Source: Fidelibacterota bacterium
Lineage (GTDB): Bacteria; Marinisomatota; Marinisomatia; Marinisomatales; S15-B10
Assembly: GCA_002715465.1 (NCBI GenBank)
Contig: PAYY01000006.1
Span: 1 to 64,000 of the forward strand
Direction of reading: 5' to 3'
DNA length: 64,000 nt
A program made the position numbers and the translations under genes. Position 1 is the first letter of the stretch. Every line of letters starts with the position of its first letter. A model generated the notes under the pieces. The model saw nothing but the letters and a program-made list of their open reading frames with translations. It had not been told where the DNA came from and did not search any database. This document shows positions 55,085 to 64,000 of this stretch, one piece after another.

Positions 55085-56443
55085 TTAATTAGTTCCAACA
55101 TGGTTTTTTGAAAAGTAGTCATTTGTCATTGTTTTCAACGTAGCGGTTAGGAAGAAAACCCCAATCAAATTTGGAATGGTCATCAAACTCAAAGCGATAT
55201 CACCAAAACTCCACACAAAGGTTAAGGGTAGTATGGCACCCATAAAGTTGAAAAATACATAAACATATCTATAGGGCCTTATGGCTTTTTTCCCAAGAAG
55301 ATATTCTATTGATCGATCTCCGTAATAACTCCATGCAACCATTGTTGTATATGCAAAAAGTAAAACAGAAAGATTGATAATTATGCTTCCTAAAAGTGGA
55401 TAGAAGGAAAAACCTTGTTCAAAAGCAGCTCTAGTAAGCTGTACTCCAGTTAAATCAGTAGAATCCAGTACACCTGTTGATAATATCATAAGACCGGTCA
55501 TGGAACAGATAATTATTGTATCGATAAAGGGTTCCATTAAAGCGACAATTCCTTCACGAACAGGCTCTTCAGTTTTGGCAGCAGCGTGTGCTATTGGTGC
55601 TGAACCCTGTCCTGCCTCATTAGAATATAGGCCTCTACGAACGCCCCACATCATAACAGCAAAGAGTCCGCCCCAACCTGCCTCCAATGAGAATGCTTCT
55701 TTAAAAATGAGTAGAAAACTAGGAATAATTCGATCAGCGTGCATAGAAAGTACAAATAGCGCACTTATAACATAAATTGCGGACATAGAAGGAACTAGTT
55801 TGTCAGCTACAGAAGCAATCCGTTTTATACCTCCAATGATAACAACTCCAACGGCAATGGAAATAATAGCACCAGAGATCCATATTGGTATTCCATAGGA
55901 ATTAAAGGTCTGTGCTACTGTATTTGCTTGGTTCATATTTCCAGTACAAAAAGAACAGACAACAGCACAGCCAGCAAAGGCCATAGCCAATGGTTTCCAC
56001 TTATGACCAAGTCCTTTTTCAATATAATACATTGGTCCACCAGAAATAGAGCCATCATCGTTAATTTTCCTATAATTTAGTGAGAGTGTACATTCTGCAT
56101 ATTTTGTTGCCATTCCCAGTAAGGCTGTAACCCACATCCAGAACAATGCTCCTGGTCCACCTAGTCTTACAGCAAGAGCAACACCAACAATATTTCCAAT
56201 TCCAATTGTTGAAGAAAGTGCGGTAGATAAAGCTTGAAAATGTGTAACATCTCCAGCATCAGCTGGATCATCATACTTTCCTCTAACTACATCCAGACTA
56301 TGTTTCAGTCTTCTAACTTGTATGAATTTTAAAGTTATAGTGATAAAAAGACCTGTTCCAAGCAAGATAAATACAAGTGGAGCAGCTATCATATTGCTAA
56401 AATAGTTAGTAGTTTTAGTTAATTGATCTAAAAATATTTCCAA
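55085..56443 (-). CDS. Alanine/glycine:cation symporter (AGCS family)
   Basis: A 452-residue inner-membrane protein with about ten hydrophobic helices that imports alanine or glycine with Na+. Family motifs are ALSTALSSTIGIGNIVGVALAVRLGGPGALFWMW (about 48-81), GGPMYYIEKGLG and the highly conserved GVRRGLYSNEAGQGSAPIAHAAA. The start is TTG 56443 with a strong ribosome site (aaggag) upstream on the minus strand. It is divergent from lepA. The suhB gene follows on the same strand. Confidence 0.94.
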   Translation of the reverse strand: MEIFLDQLTKTTNYFSNMIAAPLVFILLGTGLFITITLKFIQVRRLKHSLDVVRGKYDDPADAGDVTHFQALSTALSSTIGIGNIVGVALAVRLGGPGALFWMWVTALLGMATKYAECTLSLNYRKINDDGSISGGPMYYIEKGLGHKWKPLAMAFAGCAVVCSFCTGNMNQANTVAQTFNSYGIPIWISGAIISIAVGVVIIGGIKRIASVADKLVPSMSAIYVISALFVLSMHADRIIPSFLLIFKEAFSLEAGWGGLFAVMMWGVRRGLYSNEAGQGSAPIAHAAAKTEEPVREGIVALMEPFIDTIIICSMTGLMILSTGVLDSTDLTGVQLTRAAFEQGFSFYPLLGSIIINLSVLLFAYTTMVAWSYYGDRSIEYLLGKKAIRPYRYVYVFFNFMGAILPLTFVWSFGDIALSLMTIPNLIGVFFLTATLKTMTNDYFSKNHVGTN

Positions 56444-56570
56444 TTTTGTCTCCTTGTCTAGCTTCCCTAGCCTAAGTATTATGTATTCTAATTAGCGATT
56501 TTACATCTATGTAGTTAAAATGACAACAATGCTATTATAGATTGTATACCAAATCACTAAATTCTTTATT

Positions 56571-58367
56571 GTGAAACTTAAGTATATTAGAAACTTTTGT
56601 ATTATTGCTCATATTGATCATGGGAAATCAACTTTAGCTGATCGTTTGCTTGAAGTAACAAATACACTTTCAAAGCGCGATATGAAAGCTCAAGTGTTAG
56701 ATGATATGGATTTGGAGAGAGAACGTGGTATAACTATAAAAAGCCATCCAATCCAGATGCATTACAGGACAAATAATAATTGTGAATATATATTTAATCT
56801 TATAGACACACCAGGTCATGTCGATTTTTCTTATGAAGTTTCCCGATCTCTTGCTGCATGTGAAGGAGCTATATTACTCGTGGACGCAGCGCAAGGAGTA
56901 GAGGCACAAACAGTTAGTCATGCTTACGTTGCTATGGAAAATGATCTTCAACTAATTCCTGTTTTAAATAAAATTGATCTTCCTACATCTAGACCAGATG
57001 AGGTTCGTCAACAAATTATTGATCTTATTGGATGTGATAATGAAGAAATCTTGAGTGTAAGCGCAAAAACTGGTAAAGGTACCAATAATTTGTTGACAAC
57101 TATCATTGATAAAGTTCCACCGCCAACTTTACCTGCTAATGATAAATCTAGGGCATTAATATTTGATTCAAATTTTGATTCTTATCGAGGAGCTATTCCT
57201 TATGTTCGGATATTCGATGGAATCATTCAACCCGGGATGTCGGTAAGTTTTATGTCAACAGGAAAAACTCGAGAAGTTACAGAAGTAGGTCACTTTGTAT
57301 TGAAAAGAATTCCGGCAAAACGTTTGGAACCAGGAGATGTTGGATATATTGTTGCTGGCTTGAAAGAAGTAAAGGAACTAAGAGTTGGTGATACTATAAC
57401 GACAAAAGATAATCCAGCAATGGAACCTTTGCCAGGGTATCAAGAAATGAAATCTATGATCTTTTCAGGTCTTTTTCCCATGGTTAGTGAAGATTATGAA
57501 AGATTACGAGATTCTATTGATAAATTGCAACTTAATGATGCTTCATTACTATATGAGCCTGAAACTTCCACAGCTCTTGGATTTGGTTTTAGGTGTGGTT
57601 TCCTAGGCATGCTTCATATGGATATAATTAAAGAGCGTTTAGAACGTGAATTTAATCTTAGTCTTATAACTACTGTTCCAAATGTTAGGTATCAAATACT
57701 TAAATCGAATGGAGATATCATTGAGATTGACAATCCTACTAAATTACCATCAAGTGGAGAAGTAGCCGAAATTCACGAACCTTATGTATTAGCTGAAATT
57801 ATTTCACCCTCAGAGTTTATGGGAAACCTAATGAAGCTTTGTCAATCAAAAAGGGGAACATTTTTGAATACACATTATTTTTCTGAAGAACGTGTTCAGT
57901 TAAAATATGAAATACCTTTATCTGAAATAGTATTTGACTTTTATGATAAGCTTAAATCTGTATCTCGGGGTTATGCTTCTTTTGATTATGAGCATATTGG
58001 TTTTCGACCTGGAAATCTTCAAAAATTAGATATTCTAATTGGTGGAGATTCTGTGGACGCACTATCAATCATTACAGATAGTGAATCAGCTTATAGTAGG
58101 GGAAGAGAATTATGTAAGACTTTAAAAGAAGTTATACCTAGGCAGATGTTTGAAGTGATTATTCAAGCTGCTATTGGTTCAAAAATTATAGCTCGTGAAT
58201 CAGTTCGTCCTTATAAAAAAAATGTTACAGCAAAGTGTTATGGTGGAGATATTACTAGAAAAAGAAAACTTTGGGCAAAACAAAAAGAAGGAAAGAAGAG
58301 AATGAAACAAATAGGTAAAGTAGAGGTTCCTCAGGAGGCTTTTCTTGCCTTATTCAAAGTAGATTAA
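56571..58367 (+). CDS. lepA: Elongation factor 4 (LepA)
   Basis: Translational GTPase that acts on the ribosome, with effects on back-translocation and initiation. The G1 motif AHIDHGKST, the switch II DTPGHVDF, NKID and the SAKTGKGTNNLL region are present. The LepA-specific C-terminal domain begins near residue 490 and ends with GKVEVPQEAFLALFKVD. The GTG start gives 598 residues, the normal length. It is divergent from the AGCS symporter. The lepA-lgt order further downstream is not a standard operon, so no functional link is claimed. Confidence 0.97.
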   Translation: MKLKYIRNFCIIAHIDHGKSTLADRLLEVTNTLSKRDMKAQVLDDMDLERERGITIKSHPIQMHYRTNNNCEYIFNLIDTPGHVDFSYEVSRSLAACEGAILLVDAAQGVEAQTVSHAYVAMENDLQLIPVLNKIDLPTSRPDEVRQQIIDLIGCDNEEILSVSAKTGKGTNNLLTTIIDKVPPPTLPANDKSRALIFDSNFDSYRGAIPYVRIFDGIIQPGMSVSFMSTGKTREVTEVGHFVLKRIPAKRLEPGDVGYIVAGLKEVKELRVGDTITTKDNPAMEPLPGYQEMKSMIFSGLFPMVSEDYERLRDSIDKLQLNDASLLYEPETSTALGFGFRCGFLGMLHMDIIKERLEREFNLSLITTVPNVRYQILKSNGDIIEIDNPTKLPSSGEVAEIHEPYVLAEIISPSEFMGNLMKLCQSKRGTFLNTHYFSEERVQLKYEIPLSEIVFDFYDKLKSVSRGYASFDYEHIGFRPGNLQKLDILIGGDSVDALSIITDSESAYSRGRELCKTLKEVIPRQMFEVIIQAAIGSKIIARESVRPYKKNVTAKCYGGDITRKRKLWAKQKEGKKRMKQIGKVEVPQEAFLALFKVD

Positions 58368-58423
58368 CTCAATCTAATGAATGATTAAAACTTCAGCTTC
58401 ATATTTCCTGGTTTACTGATTAA

Positions 58424-59143
58424 ATGGAAGTCCGAATTTCATATTGGACTCTTTCTCGATCTCCATATTATAGCTTTATTTTTGTTCTCCCTTTTCTAGC
58501 TATATACGAAGTGATGATTCTTATTTTAAATAAAGATGAAATCATTTCATTACGAAATGGTGCTGATGTTTTGATGAGACAATTTTTAGCATTGTTTGGA
58601 GAATGGGGGTTCTATGTTTTGAGTATATCTTATATTTTAGTATTTCTATTAGTTTTCTTAATACAAAAGAAAGATTGGAATATTACTGTAATAAAAAGTG
58701 ATTATCTTATTGGGATGTTAGCCGAAGGTACAGTATGGGGTTTCATCCTATATATTTTCATGAAATATATTCCAGTATTTCTAATGTTTCCATCCGGAAA
58801 AGAACTGTTTCAACAAATGACATTAGCTATTGGAGCTGGATTATATGAAGAGTTAGTTTTTCGAGTCATTTCCATTACAATTATTTTTCATTTTCTTCGT
58901 TTAGTTTTTCAATGGAATAAGCAATTTTCTCTTATTATAACAATAATTATTTCTGGAATAATTTTTTCAGCTTTTCATTTTGTTGGACCATACGGAGATG
59001 ATTTTACTTTATTCCTTTTTATATATCGATTATTAGCTGGAATTATACTTGGTATCATATATGTTATAAGAGGTTTTGGTATTGTTTCTTATGCTCATAT
59101 GATATACAATTTTATTATTATTTTTACTTTAACTACTTCTTAA
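58424..59143 (+). CDS. CPBP family intramembrane metalloprotease
   Basis: A 239-residue protein with about seven hydrophobic helices. It carries the CAAX/Abi motifs: EELVFRVIS (about 146-154, two Glu and Arg), then FSAFHFVG with the zinc-binding His, and a final His in YAHMIYNF. Such proteins cleave peptides in the membrane; in bacteria they take part in bacteriocin immunity or prenyl-protein processing, which cannot be decided here. The gene lies 56 bp after lepA. Confidence 0.88.
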   Translation: MEVRISYWTLSRSPYYSFIFVLPFLAIYEVMILILNKDEIISLRNGADVLMRQFLALFGEWGFYVLSISYILVFLLVFLIQKKDWNITVIKSDYLIGMLAEGTVWGFILYIFMKYIPVFLMFPSGKELFQQMTLAIGAGLYEELVFRVISITIIFHFLRLVFQWNKQFSLIITIIISGIIFSAFHFVGPYGDDFTLFLFIYRLLAGIILGIIYVIRGFGIVSYAHMIYNFIIIFTLTTS

Positions 59144-59238
59144 AGAGATATTATTGAATAGTTTGAAGTTTTCTATTTTTATATAATAGTTCCTTTTCCA
59201 TTGAATTTTTTTCATGGCAAACCTAAACTCTTACAGAT

Positions 59239-60096
59239 GTGAAAACACATAAAATAACTGTTTTCCTTCTCTTCGCGGGGTTTCTTAGTGTGTCTCAGGC
59301 CCAAGAAAGTCCATTTAAGAGTTTTATTATTGCCCTTTGGCCTGATTATGATAGGCAAGGAGTACTAGTAATATTAACAGGGGAGATCGAAAACGATAAA
59401 CTTCCCTTGAGGATAAAAACTCTCATACCTGCGAGTGCAGATATTGTATTGGGCTCTGGTCAAGAAGGCGGAACATCTGAGTTATTGCCTCTAAATGAAA
59501 CTCGTGATGAAAAAGGAAGGTTTGTTGATGAAGTTTTTGTTAAGTCACAATTTCAGATTGAATTTTATTACAATCCCTTTCAATTTCAGGATAAACGTGA
59601 GTCCAATTATACATTTAAGTTAAATCAATTATTAAAGAATTATCATGTTGCTATTCAAATACCTCTTGGTTCCGAGAACTTTATTTTCTCAGAATCAGAT
59701 ATTGATAGTGTTAAAGATGACCATGGTCTTAAATATATAAGAAAACGCTTTAATTACTTGCCCGAAAATTCATCACAAACTTTTTCATTTTCTTATATAA
59801 AAAAAGATGAAAGACTTACTGTTGATATTCTTCAAGAGATGTTAGATTTAATGCCTCCTAAAGATCTTGATGTTAATGAAAATGTACTATCCGTAGAACG
59901 TTATAAGTTGCCTAGTCATGAACCTTATCTGATTCTTATATTTGTAACTGTAGCTATTTCTATAGTATTGTTTTTGTCAGAAAAAGATTTTGTAAAAGAA
60001 CCAGAAAAAAATGAAAACAATTATTGCTCAAAATGTGGAGAAAAAATTGAATATAATAATAACTTTTGTTCCAACTGTGGTAAACAATTAATATGA
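59239..60096 (+). CDS. Exported domain protein with C-terminal zinc ribbon
   Basis: A 285-residue product with a signal peptide (ITVFLLFAGFLSVSQA-Q) and a beta-rich extracytoplasmic part (about 25-215). One transmembrane helix follows (about 229-245, YLILIFVTVAISIVLFL), and the last 25 residues hold a zinc ribbon, C-x2-C-x10-C-x2-C. The predicted topology puts the ribbon in the cytoplasm and the large domain outside the membrane. The start is GTG 59239. It overlaps lgt by 4 nt, so it is co-translated with the prolipoprotein diacylglyceryl transferase. The function is unknown. Confidence 0.7.
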   Translation: MKTHKITVFLLFAGFLSVSQAQESPFKSFIIALWPDYDRQGVLVILTGEIENDKLPLRIKTLIPASADIVLGSGQEGGTSELLPLNETRDEKGRFVDEVFVKSQFQIEFYYNPFQFQDKRESNYTFKLNQLLKNYHVAIQIPLGSENFIFSESDIDSVKDDHGLKYIRKRFNYLPENSSQTFSFSYIKKDERLTVDILQEMLDLMPPKDLDVNENVLSVERYKLPSHEPYLILIFVTVAISIVLFLSEKDFVKEPEKNENNYCSKCGEKIEYNNNFCSNCGKQLI

Positions 60097-60875
60097 TGCC
60101 ATATATACTTGAATTAGGTCCAATTAGAATTCCTTCTTATGGTTTTATGCTTATGATTGCCTTTATGACAAATTACTTTTTACTTACTAAAGAAACAAAA
60201 AAGTTAGGTAAGGATCCTGAAATGGCCGGAGATCTAGTCTTTTGGGCAGCAATTGGTGGAATTGGGGGGTCGAAAGTCTATTATATGATAGAAAACTTTA
60301 AAGCTTTTTCAGCTGATCCTATAGGTATGATTTTTAGTGGATCCGGCTTAGTTTTTCTTGGAGGATTGGGTGGAGGAATGTTGGCAGTTACACTTTACCT
60401 CAAGAAAAAAAATGAACCTTGGTTAATGTGGGCAGATATTATTGCACCTTGTCTTATCTTAGGGTATGCTATTGGAAGGATTGGTTGTTTTTTAGTCGGA
60501 GATGATTATGGAGTTCCAACAAATCTTCCTTGGGGAATGAGCTTTCCAAGGGGTGCTCCTCCAACTTACCAAAATGTTCATCCAACCCAAATTTATGAGG
60601 CTGTTCTAGGGTTTTCAATTTTTTTGATACTCAGTAAATTGAGATTAAAATCTAAACCTTTAGGCAGTATTTTTGCTTATTATCTCATTTTTGCTGGAAT
60701 GGAGAGATTTATCATTGAATTTATAAGGACGAATGAAAAATATATGTTAGGATTAAGTGGTGCACAAATAATCTCTTTAGTTATGCTCGGAATAGGAATA
60801 ATATTCCTAATACAACTAGGAAAACATTCTAATAACAATTCACTTGCTGGAGGTAAAAAACTTAATCCAGACTAA
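60093..60875 (+). CDS. lgt: Prolipoprotein diacylglyceryl transferase
   Basis: Inner-membrane enzyme that adds diacylglycerol to the lipobox cysteine of prolipoproteins. It is polytopic with the signature GRIGCFLVGDDYGVPTNLPWGMSFP (about 129-153), preceded by GGIGGSKVYYMIEN, and YQNVHPTQIYEA with the conserved Tyr and His-Pro-Thr. The 260-residue length is normal. ATG 60093 or 60096 can serve as start. It is coupled to the zinc-ribbon gene before it and overlaps the next gene. Confidence 0.95.
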   Translation: MMPYILELGPIRIPSYGFMLMIAFMTNYFLLTKETKKLGKDPEMAGDLVFWAAIGGIGGSKVYYMIENFKAFSADPIGMIFSGSGLVFLGGLGGGMLAVTLYLKKKNEPWLMWADIIAPCLILGYAIGRIGCFLVGDDYGVPTNLPWGMSFPRGAPPTYQNVHPTQIYEAVLGFSIFLILSKLRLKSKPLGSIFAYYLIFAGMERFIIEFIRTNEKYMLGLSGAQIISLVMLGIGIIFLIQLGKHSNNNSLAGGKKLNPD

Positions 60876-61752
60876 GCAGAATTCTATCAGCTTAGTTTTT
60901 TTTCTCCAGTTCTTCTTGGGGTCAATTTTACTATGCCAACCTATTTTGGACGATTGGAAGATTATCAATGTAAATAATACTAATAATCAGAAAATATTTA
61001 CTCCTTCCAAGATAGCTATTGGAGTATTTTCAGATATTTACCTCATGGATTCTGAACAATCATTATTAACTAGACTTTTACCTAATGGTACATATTTTAG
61101 AACTGTTGGTGGATGGGGCGAAAATGGTGAATTATTCAATTCTGGATCGGATATAACAGCTTCTTACGGTCTTGATGTTTTTCTGATTGATTCTGACTCT
61201 CACCGTCTTCTTAGATTTGATAGAAAATTAAATTATATAACGGAAATGGATTTATTTTCATTAGATCACCCAATTGAATTTCCTATTAGTATTGAAAAAT
61301 ATCCTTCAGGAGAAATCTTAATTTCTAGTGAATCAGATGCTGAAGTGAAACTATTAGCCTTTAATGGTCAAGTAATCTCTACAATTGGAGATGAAAAATA
61401 TGGATCTGATCGTTTTACTTATGTTACAGCGATAGCAATTAATGATGAAAATAACATTGGTATTATTGATAACAATGAAAGGTTTTTAGTTGTTAATAAG
61501 AGTGGAAGAATAATTTGGCAAAGAGAGATAAAAGGAGGTGGAGATTTTCTAGGAACTATTGATTCAGATTGGATTATATCAAGAAAGAATGGAGATTTTT
61601 TAATTATAGAAAGATTTTCTCAAAAGCTAATTGATCAAAAAATACCTTTCTCCAAAAATATTTCTGATATAGCAATTAAAGATAATAGAATTTATGTGAT
61701 TGAAGAAGATGTCGGAACGATATGGAGCACATTGATTTTTTTAGATGAATAG
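60844..61752 (+). CDS. Secreted NHL/beta-propeller-like protein
   Basis: A 302-residue protein starting at TTG 60844 inside the lgt end. It has a hydrophobic segment (VFFLQFFLGSILLC-Q, about 18-32), so it may be a lipoprotein or carry a normal signal peptide. Repeats of the NHL/propeller type follow (FTPSKIAIGVFSDIYLMDSEQSLLTRLLPNG, TASYGLDVFLIDSDSHRLLRFD, VTAIAINDENNIGIIDNNERFLVV). It probably acts in the periplasm or outer membrane as a binding scaffold. The start is uncertain. It overlaps the following large outer-membrane protein gene by 8 nt. Confidence 0.7.
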   Translation: MLEVKNLIQTKQNSISLVFFLQFFLGSILLCQPILDDWKIINVNNTNNQKIFTPSKIAIGVFSDIYLMDSEQSLLTRLLPNGTYFRTVGGWGENGELFNSGSDITASYGLDVFLIDSDSHRLLRFDRKLNYITEMDLFSLDHPIEFPISIEKYPSGEILISSESDAEVKLLAFNGQVISTIGDEKYGSDRFTYVTAIAINDENNIGIIDNNERFLVVNKSGRIIWQREIKGGGDFLGTIDSDWIISRKNGDFLIIERFSQKLIDQKIPFSKNISDIAIKDNRIYVIEEDVGTIWSTLIFLDE

Positions 61753-64000
61753 ACATTATCTCATATTTCTTTTTTCCATTTTCTCTAATATAGTTTTGTC
61801 ATTTGAAAACCCACAAATTTCTTTATCAGTAAAGAAAAATATACTAGATATGAAATTAGTTAGAGGCGATTCTTTGCTTAACCTTCCTAATAGATTTATA
61901 ATTGATGGTTCAGTTAAGATAAAATTTTTATCTGGAGATTCTATACCATTTAAAGTTGAAAGTCTTAAAGGAGATTTGCTATTCACTAAAACTCCCGTTG
62001 ATACTGTTTTTCTCAACATAGAATACGATTACCTAGAAGGGAGTCTTCCTACTTTTGTTGATTCAGGAATTGAGACTCTTCCAAAGATTGATCTAAAAAA
62101 AACAAATGGAACAAAAAAATCAACTATTGCTAAATCGAAAAGAACAAAGGAAATATTACCTGTTGTTGCCGATGGGTTTTTTTCAAGATCTATTGGGTTC
62201 TCCCAAAACACTGGTGCACAAATAAATGGAGGTTTGCAATTAAATCTTCAAGGAAAACTTAGTGAAGACATGACCATATCTGGAGTCTTATCAGATCAAA
62301 ATATTCCAATTCAACCAGAAGGGGACACTCATTCATTAAATGAAATTGATAAGGTTTTTATTGAGGTGAATCATCCTTTAGGATTTATTAAAGCTGGAGA
62401 TATAGATATTTCCTTGCGTAATGGGCGTTATCAACGTCATGATAGAAGATTAGAAGGTGTAAACCTTTCATCAAATTATAATAATAGCAATTTTGGTTTT
62501 ACCATTGGAAGTGCTAGAGGAAAGTATTCTGAGATGGAATTTCGCGGTGAAGATCAAAATCAGGGCCCTTATCAATTAACATCTTCAGATGGTAGCCGTC
62601 GCATAATTGTTACTGCTGGCTCGGAAATAGTATGGCTCAATGGAAAGAAGTTAATGCGTGGCGAGTCAGCTGATTATACAATCGATTATTCGCAATCTGA
62701 AATTATGTTTACACCTGTAAATTTGATAGATTCAAACAGTAGAATCTATGTTGAATATGAGTATTCTGATTTTGGATTCCAGCGACAAGTATATGTAGGA
62801 TCCGCCTCTCGACAATTTATAAATAAAAAAGGTTCGATTTCTATCAATTATATAAGGGAGGCTGACAATACTTCGAATGAATCTTTTTATCCAATTACCT
62901 CTCAAGATCGTTTAATTATGGAATCCGCTGGAAAGGGAGGGGTAAAAAAATCTCTTGCTTTCCCTGACTCTTCGGGTAAATATAAATTAGATTATAATTC
63001 TAATAATCTGTCTGATAGCATTTTTATTTATATTGATGATTTGGATTTTTATGATGGAAAGCGCTACACAGTTGGATTTAATAATGTTGGCAATTTAGGT
63101 CAGTATGCACGTCGCGTAACCGAAAAATCAGAACTTTATTTTGAATATATTCAACCTTCAGAAAGAAATAATTATACTGATTTATACGTTCCTTGGAAAT
63201 TAATATCGTCACCGCAAGTCCAAGAAGTAGCGAATATTATGGGAACCTTGCCAATTAATGATGAAACTTTTTTTTCTTTTGAAATAGCAGGATCAGGATT
63301 TAACCCAAATAGATTTTCTTCAATTCAAAATCAAATTGGCGGTTTGGCTGGAGAACTAGCGTTTTCTCATAAGGCCTACTTGCCAAGAAGTTTAGGTGAA
63401 CTTTCATTTAGGGTTGAAAGCAGAGGGGCTGGAGATGGTTTTAAAGCTATTCAACGTGAATCACAAGTTGAATTTTCGAGGGAATGGAATCTTCAGCGAG
63501 ATATATGGGAATCAAGCGGAAGAAAGAATCTGACCCATGATTTATCACAGATAACCTTATCTCATGAAATTAACAGAAAAAGTTCCACTAGTATTTCTAT
63601 AGGAAAGTATGAGGATAAAAAACAAAAATCATATAGAAGACATTTAAAATCTTCATTTAATAATATTTTTTTTAATTCAATATCTCTTGATTTAAGTGAT
63701 GTAAATAGAAAATCTCAAATTGAACCTTCGCTTGATTCTCATTGGAAAAGGGATCGGTTTTTTGCATCACTTTTTAAAGGATCATTTCATCCATATCTTA
63801 GATTTCAAAAAGAGAAACGTACCTATGATATGAAGTTTGATGAAAAGGGAGCTGGTATACAGTTAGAAAATAAAAGAATAAATGGCAAGTTAGGAATTAT
63901 AAATAGAAATGATTATAGTGGGAATTTAGAATTTAATAATTGGAGGAATGAAGGGGAAAGTTGGCTTGGCGAGATTGATATTCTAGCTCGTCCAATTAAA
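61745..64000 (+). CDS. Large outer-membrane/surface protein, 5' part
   Basis: An open frame of 752 codons from ATG 61745 to the window end without a stop. It begins with a signal peptide (YLIFLFSIFSNIVLS), followed by an Ig-like N-terminal part. From about residue 145 there are barrel-like amphipathic strands (FSRSIGFSQNTGAQINGGLQLNLQGKL). The segment RRIIVTAGSEIVWLNGKKLMRGESADYTIDYSQSEIMFTP resembles a domain that I associate with large FCB surface proteins. The later part shows alternating aromatic and charged strands. It overlaps 60844-61752 by 8 nt and is probably made with it. Export or cell-surface function is inferred. Confidence 0.75.
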   Translation, partial: MNRHYLIFLFSIFSNIVLSFENPQISLSVKKNILDMKLVRGDSLLNLPNRFIIDGSVKIKFLSGDSIPFKVESLKGDLLFTKTPVDTVFLNIEYDYLEGSLPTFVDSGIETLPKIDLKKTNGTKKSTIAKSKRTKEILPVVADGFFSRSIGFSQNTGAQINGGLQLNLQGKLSEDMTISGVLSDQNIPIQPEGDTHSLNEIDKVFIEVNHPLGFIKAGDIDISLRNGRYQRHDRRLEGVNLSSNYNNSNFGFTIGSARGKYSEMEFRGEDQNQGPYQLTSSDGSRRIIVTAGSEIVWLNGKKLMRGESADYTIDYSQSEIMFTPVNLIDSNSRIYVEYEYSDFGFQRQVYVGSASRQFINKKGSISINYIREADNTSNESFYPITSQDRLIMESAGKGGVKKSLAFPDSSGKYKLDYNSNNLSDSIFIYIDDLDFYDGKRYTVGFNNVGNLGQYARRVTEKSELYFEYIQPSERNNYTDLYVPWKLISSPQVQEVANIMGTLPINDETFFSFEIAGSGFNPNRFSSIQNQIGGLAGELAFSHKAYLPRSLGELSFRVESRGAGDGFKAIQRESQVEFSREWNLQRDIWESSGRKNLTHDLSQITLSHEINRKSSTSISIGKYEDKKQKSYRRHLKSSFNNIFFNSISLDLSDVNRKSQIEPSLDSHWKRDRFFASLFKGSFHPYLRFQKEKRTYDMKFDEKGAGIQLENKRINGKLGIINRNDYSGNLEFNNWRNEGESWLGEIDILARPIK

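Noticed and set aside
55500..55775. Plus-strand open frame inside the symporter gene
   Set aside because: It is a shadow of a clear AGCS coding sequence on the other strand.
61756..62211. Two minus-strand frames near the window end
   Set aside because: They are shadows of the large plus-strand frame that starts at 61745 and runs off the window.

Overview
The window is an AT-rich bacterial chromosome segment, densely packed with mostly plus-strand genes. Many junctions overlap by 1-20 nt (ATGA, TAATG and TTGA types), and TTG and GTG starts are common. Type IX-like C-terminal sorting domains with the PNPFN motif (5212-6978 and 43120-43878), a GWxTD-family protein, MXAN_6640-like metalloprotease, cohesin-like and beta-propeller surface proteins point to the FCB group. 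Candidatus Marinimicrobia (SAR406) is my best guess. This is an inference from gene families, since there is no rRNA or ribosomal-protein marker here.

Layout. 1-2090: end of a large secreted FnIII-like/beta-helix protein, then the only long gene-free stretch, which holds an initiator tRNA lacking about 13 nt of its 5' side, a strong terminator and a 13-bp inverted repeat around both. 2091-7836: membrane and secreted proteins of unknown role, with rlmN, a glutaredoxin and a secreted metalloprotease operon. 7847-7860 is a perfect palindrome in the divergent gap before a TPR-protein pair. 9594-17867: a TPR protein, ispG, small envelope proteins, an aminotransferase, a MORN-like lipoprotein, an MscS channel, DUF423, dut and ahcY. 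17936-20047: CIRCE-controlled groES-groEL with terminator. 20113-22575: folate and nucleoside-kinase operon with DoxX and a 2Fe-2S protein. 22726-24588: nadC (start codon problem), an SDR with altered catalytic residues and tRNA-Leu(CAG), all on the minus strand. 24667-28466: a compact hexuronate catabolism cassette (KDPG aldolase, KDG kinase, mannonate oxidoreductase, mannonate dehydratase). 28543-36219: DUF3147, smpB, tyrS, trxA-trxB, an orphan degenerate ABC ATPase, an HDAC-family deacetylase, gpmI and a heptose kinase. 36200-42977: beta-propeller protein, GWxTD protein, Fe-S RecB-like nuclease, RNase HI, sugar-phosphate nucleotidyltransferase and mtaB. 43120-50427: cohesin-like T9SS substrate, trkA-trkH, aldehyde dehydrogenase, then a DUF1611/dipeptide epimerase pair likely for murein dipeptide or D-glutamate use. 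50568-60875: uvrC, a PurL-like protein without the usual active-site motifs, suhB, an AGCS symporter, lepA, a CPBP protease, a zinc-ribbon membrane protein and lgt. 60844-64000: an NHL-like secreted protein and the 5' part of a large outer-membrane protein that runs off the window.

The genes fit a heterotrophic Gram-negative bacterium with thiol redox enzymes, K+ uptake, MEP isoprenoid synthesis, uronic acid use and exported surface proteins. I did not see a defence system, CRISPR array, transposon or prophage. The best candidates for novelty are the broken initiator tRNA locus, the PurL-like paralogue and the orphan ABC ATPase.
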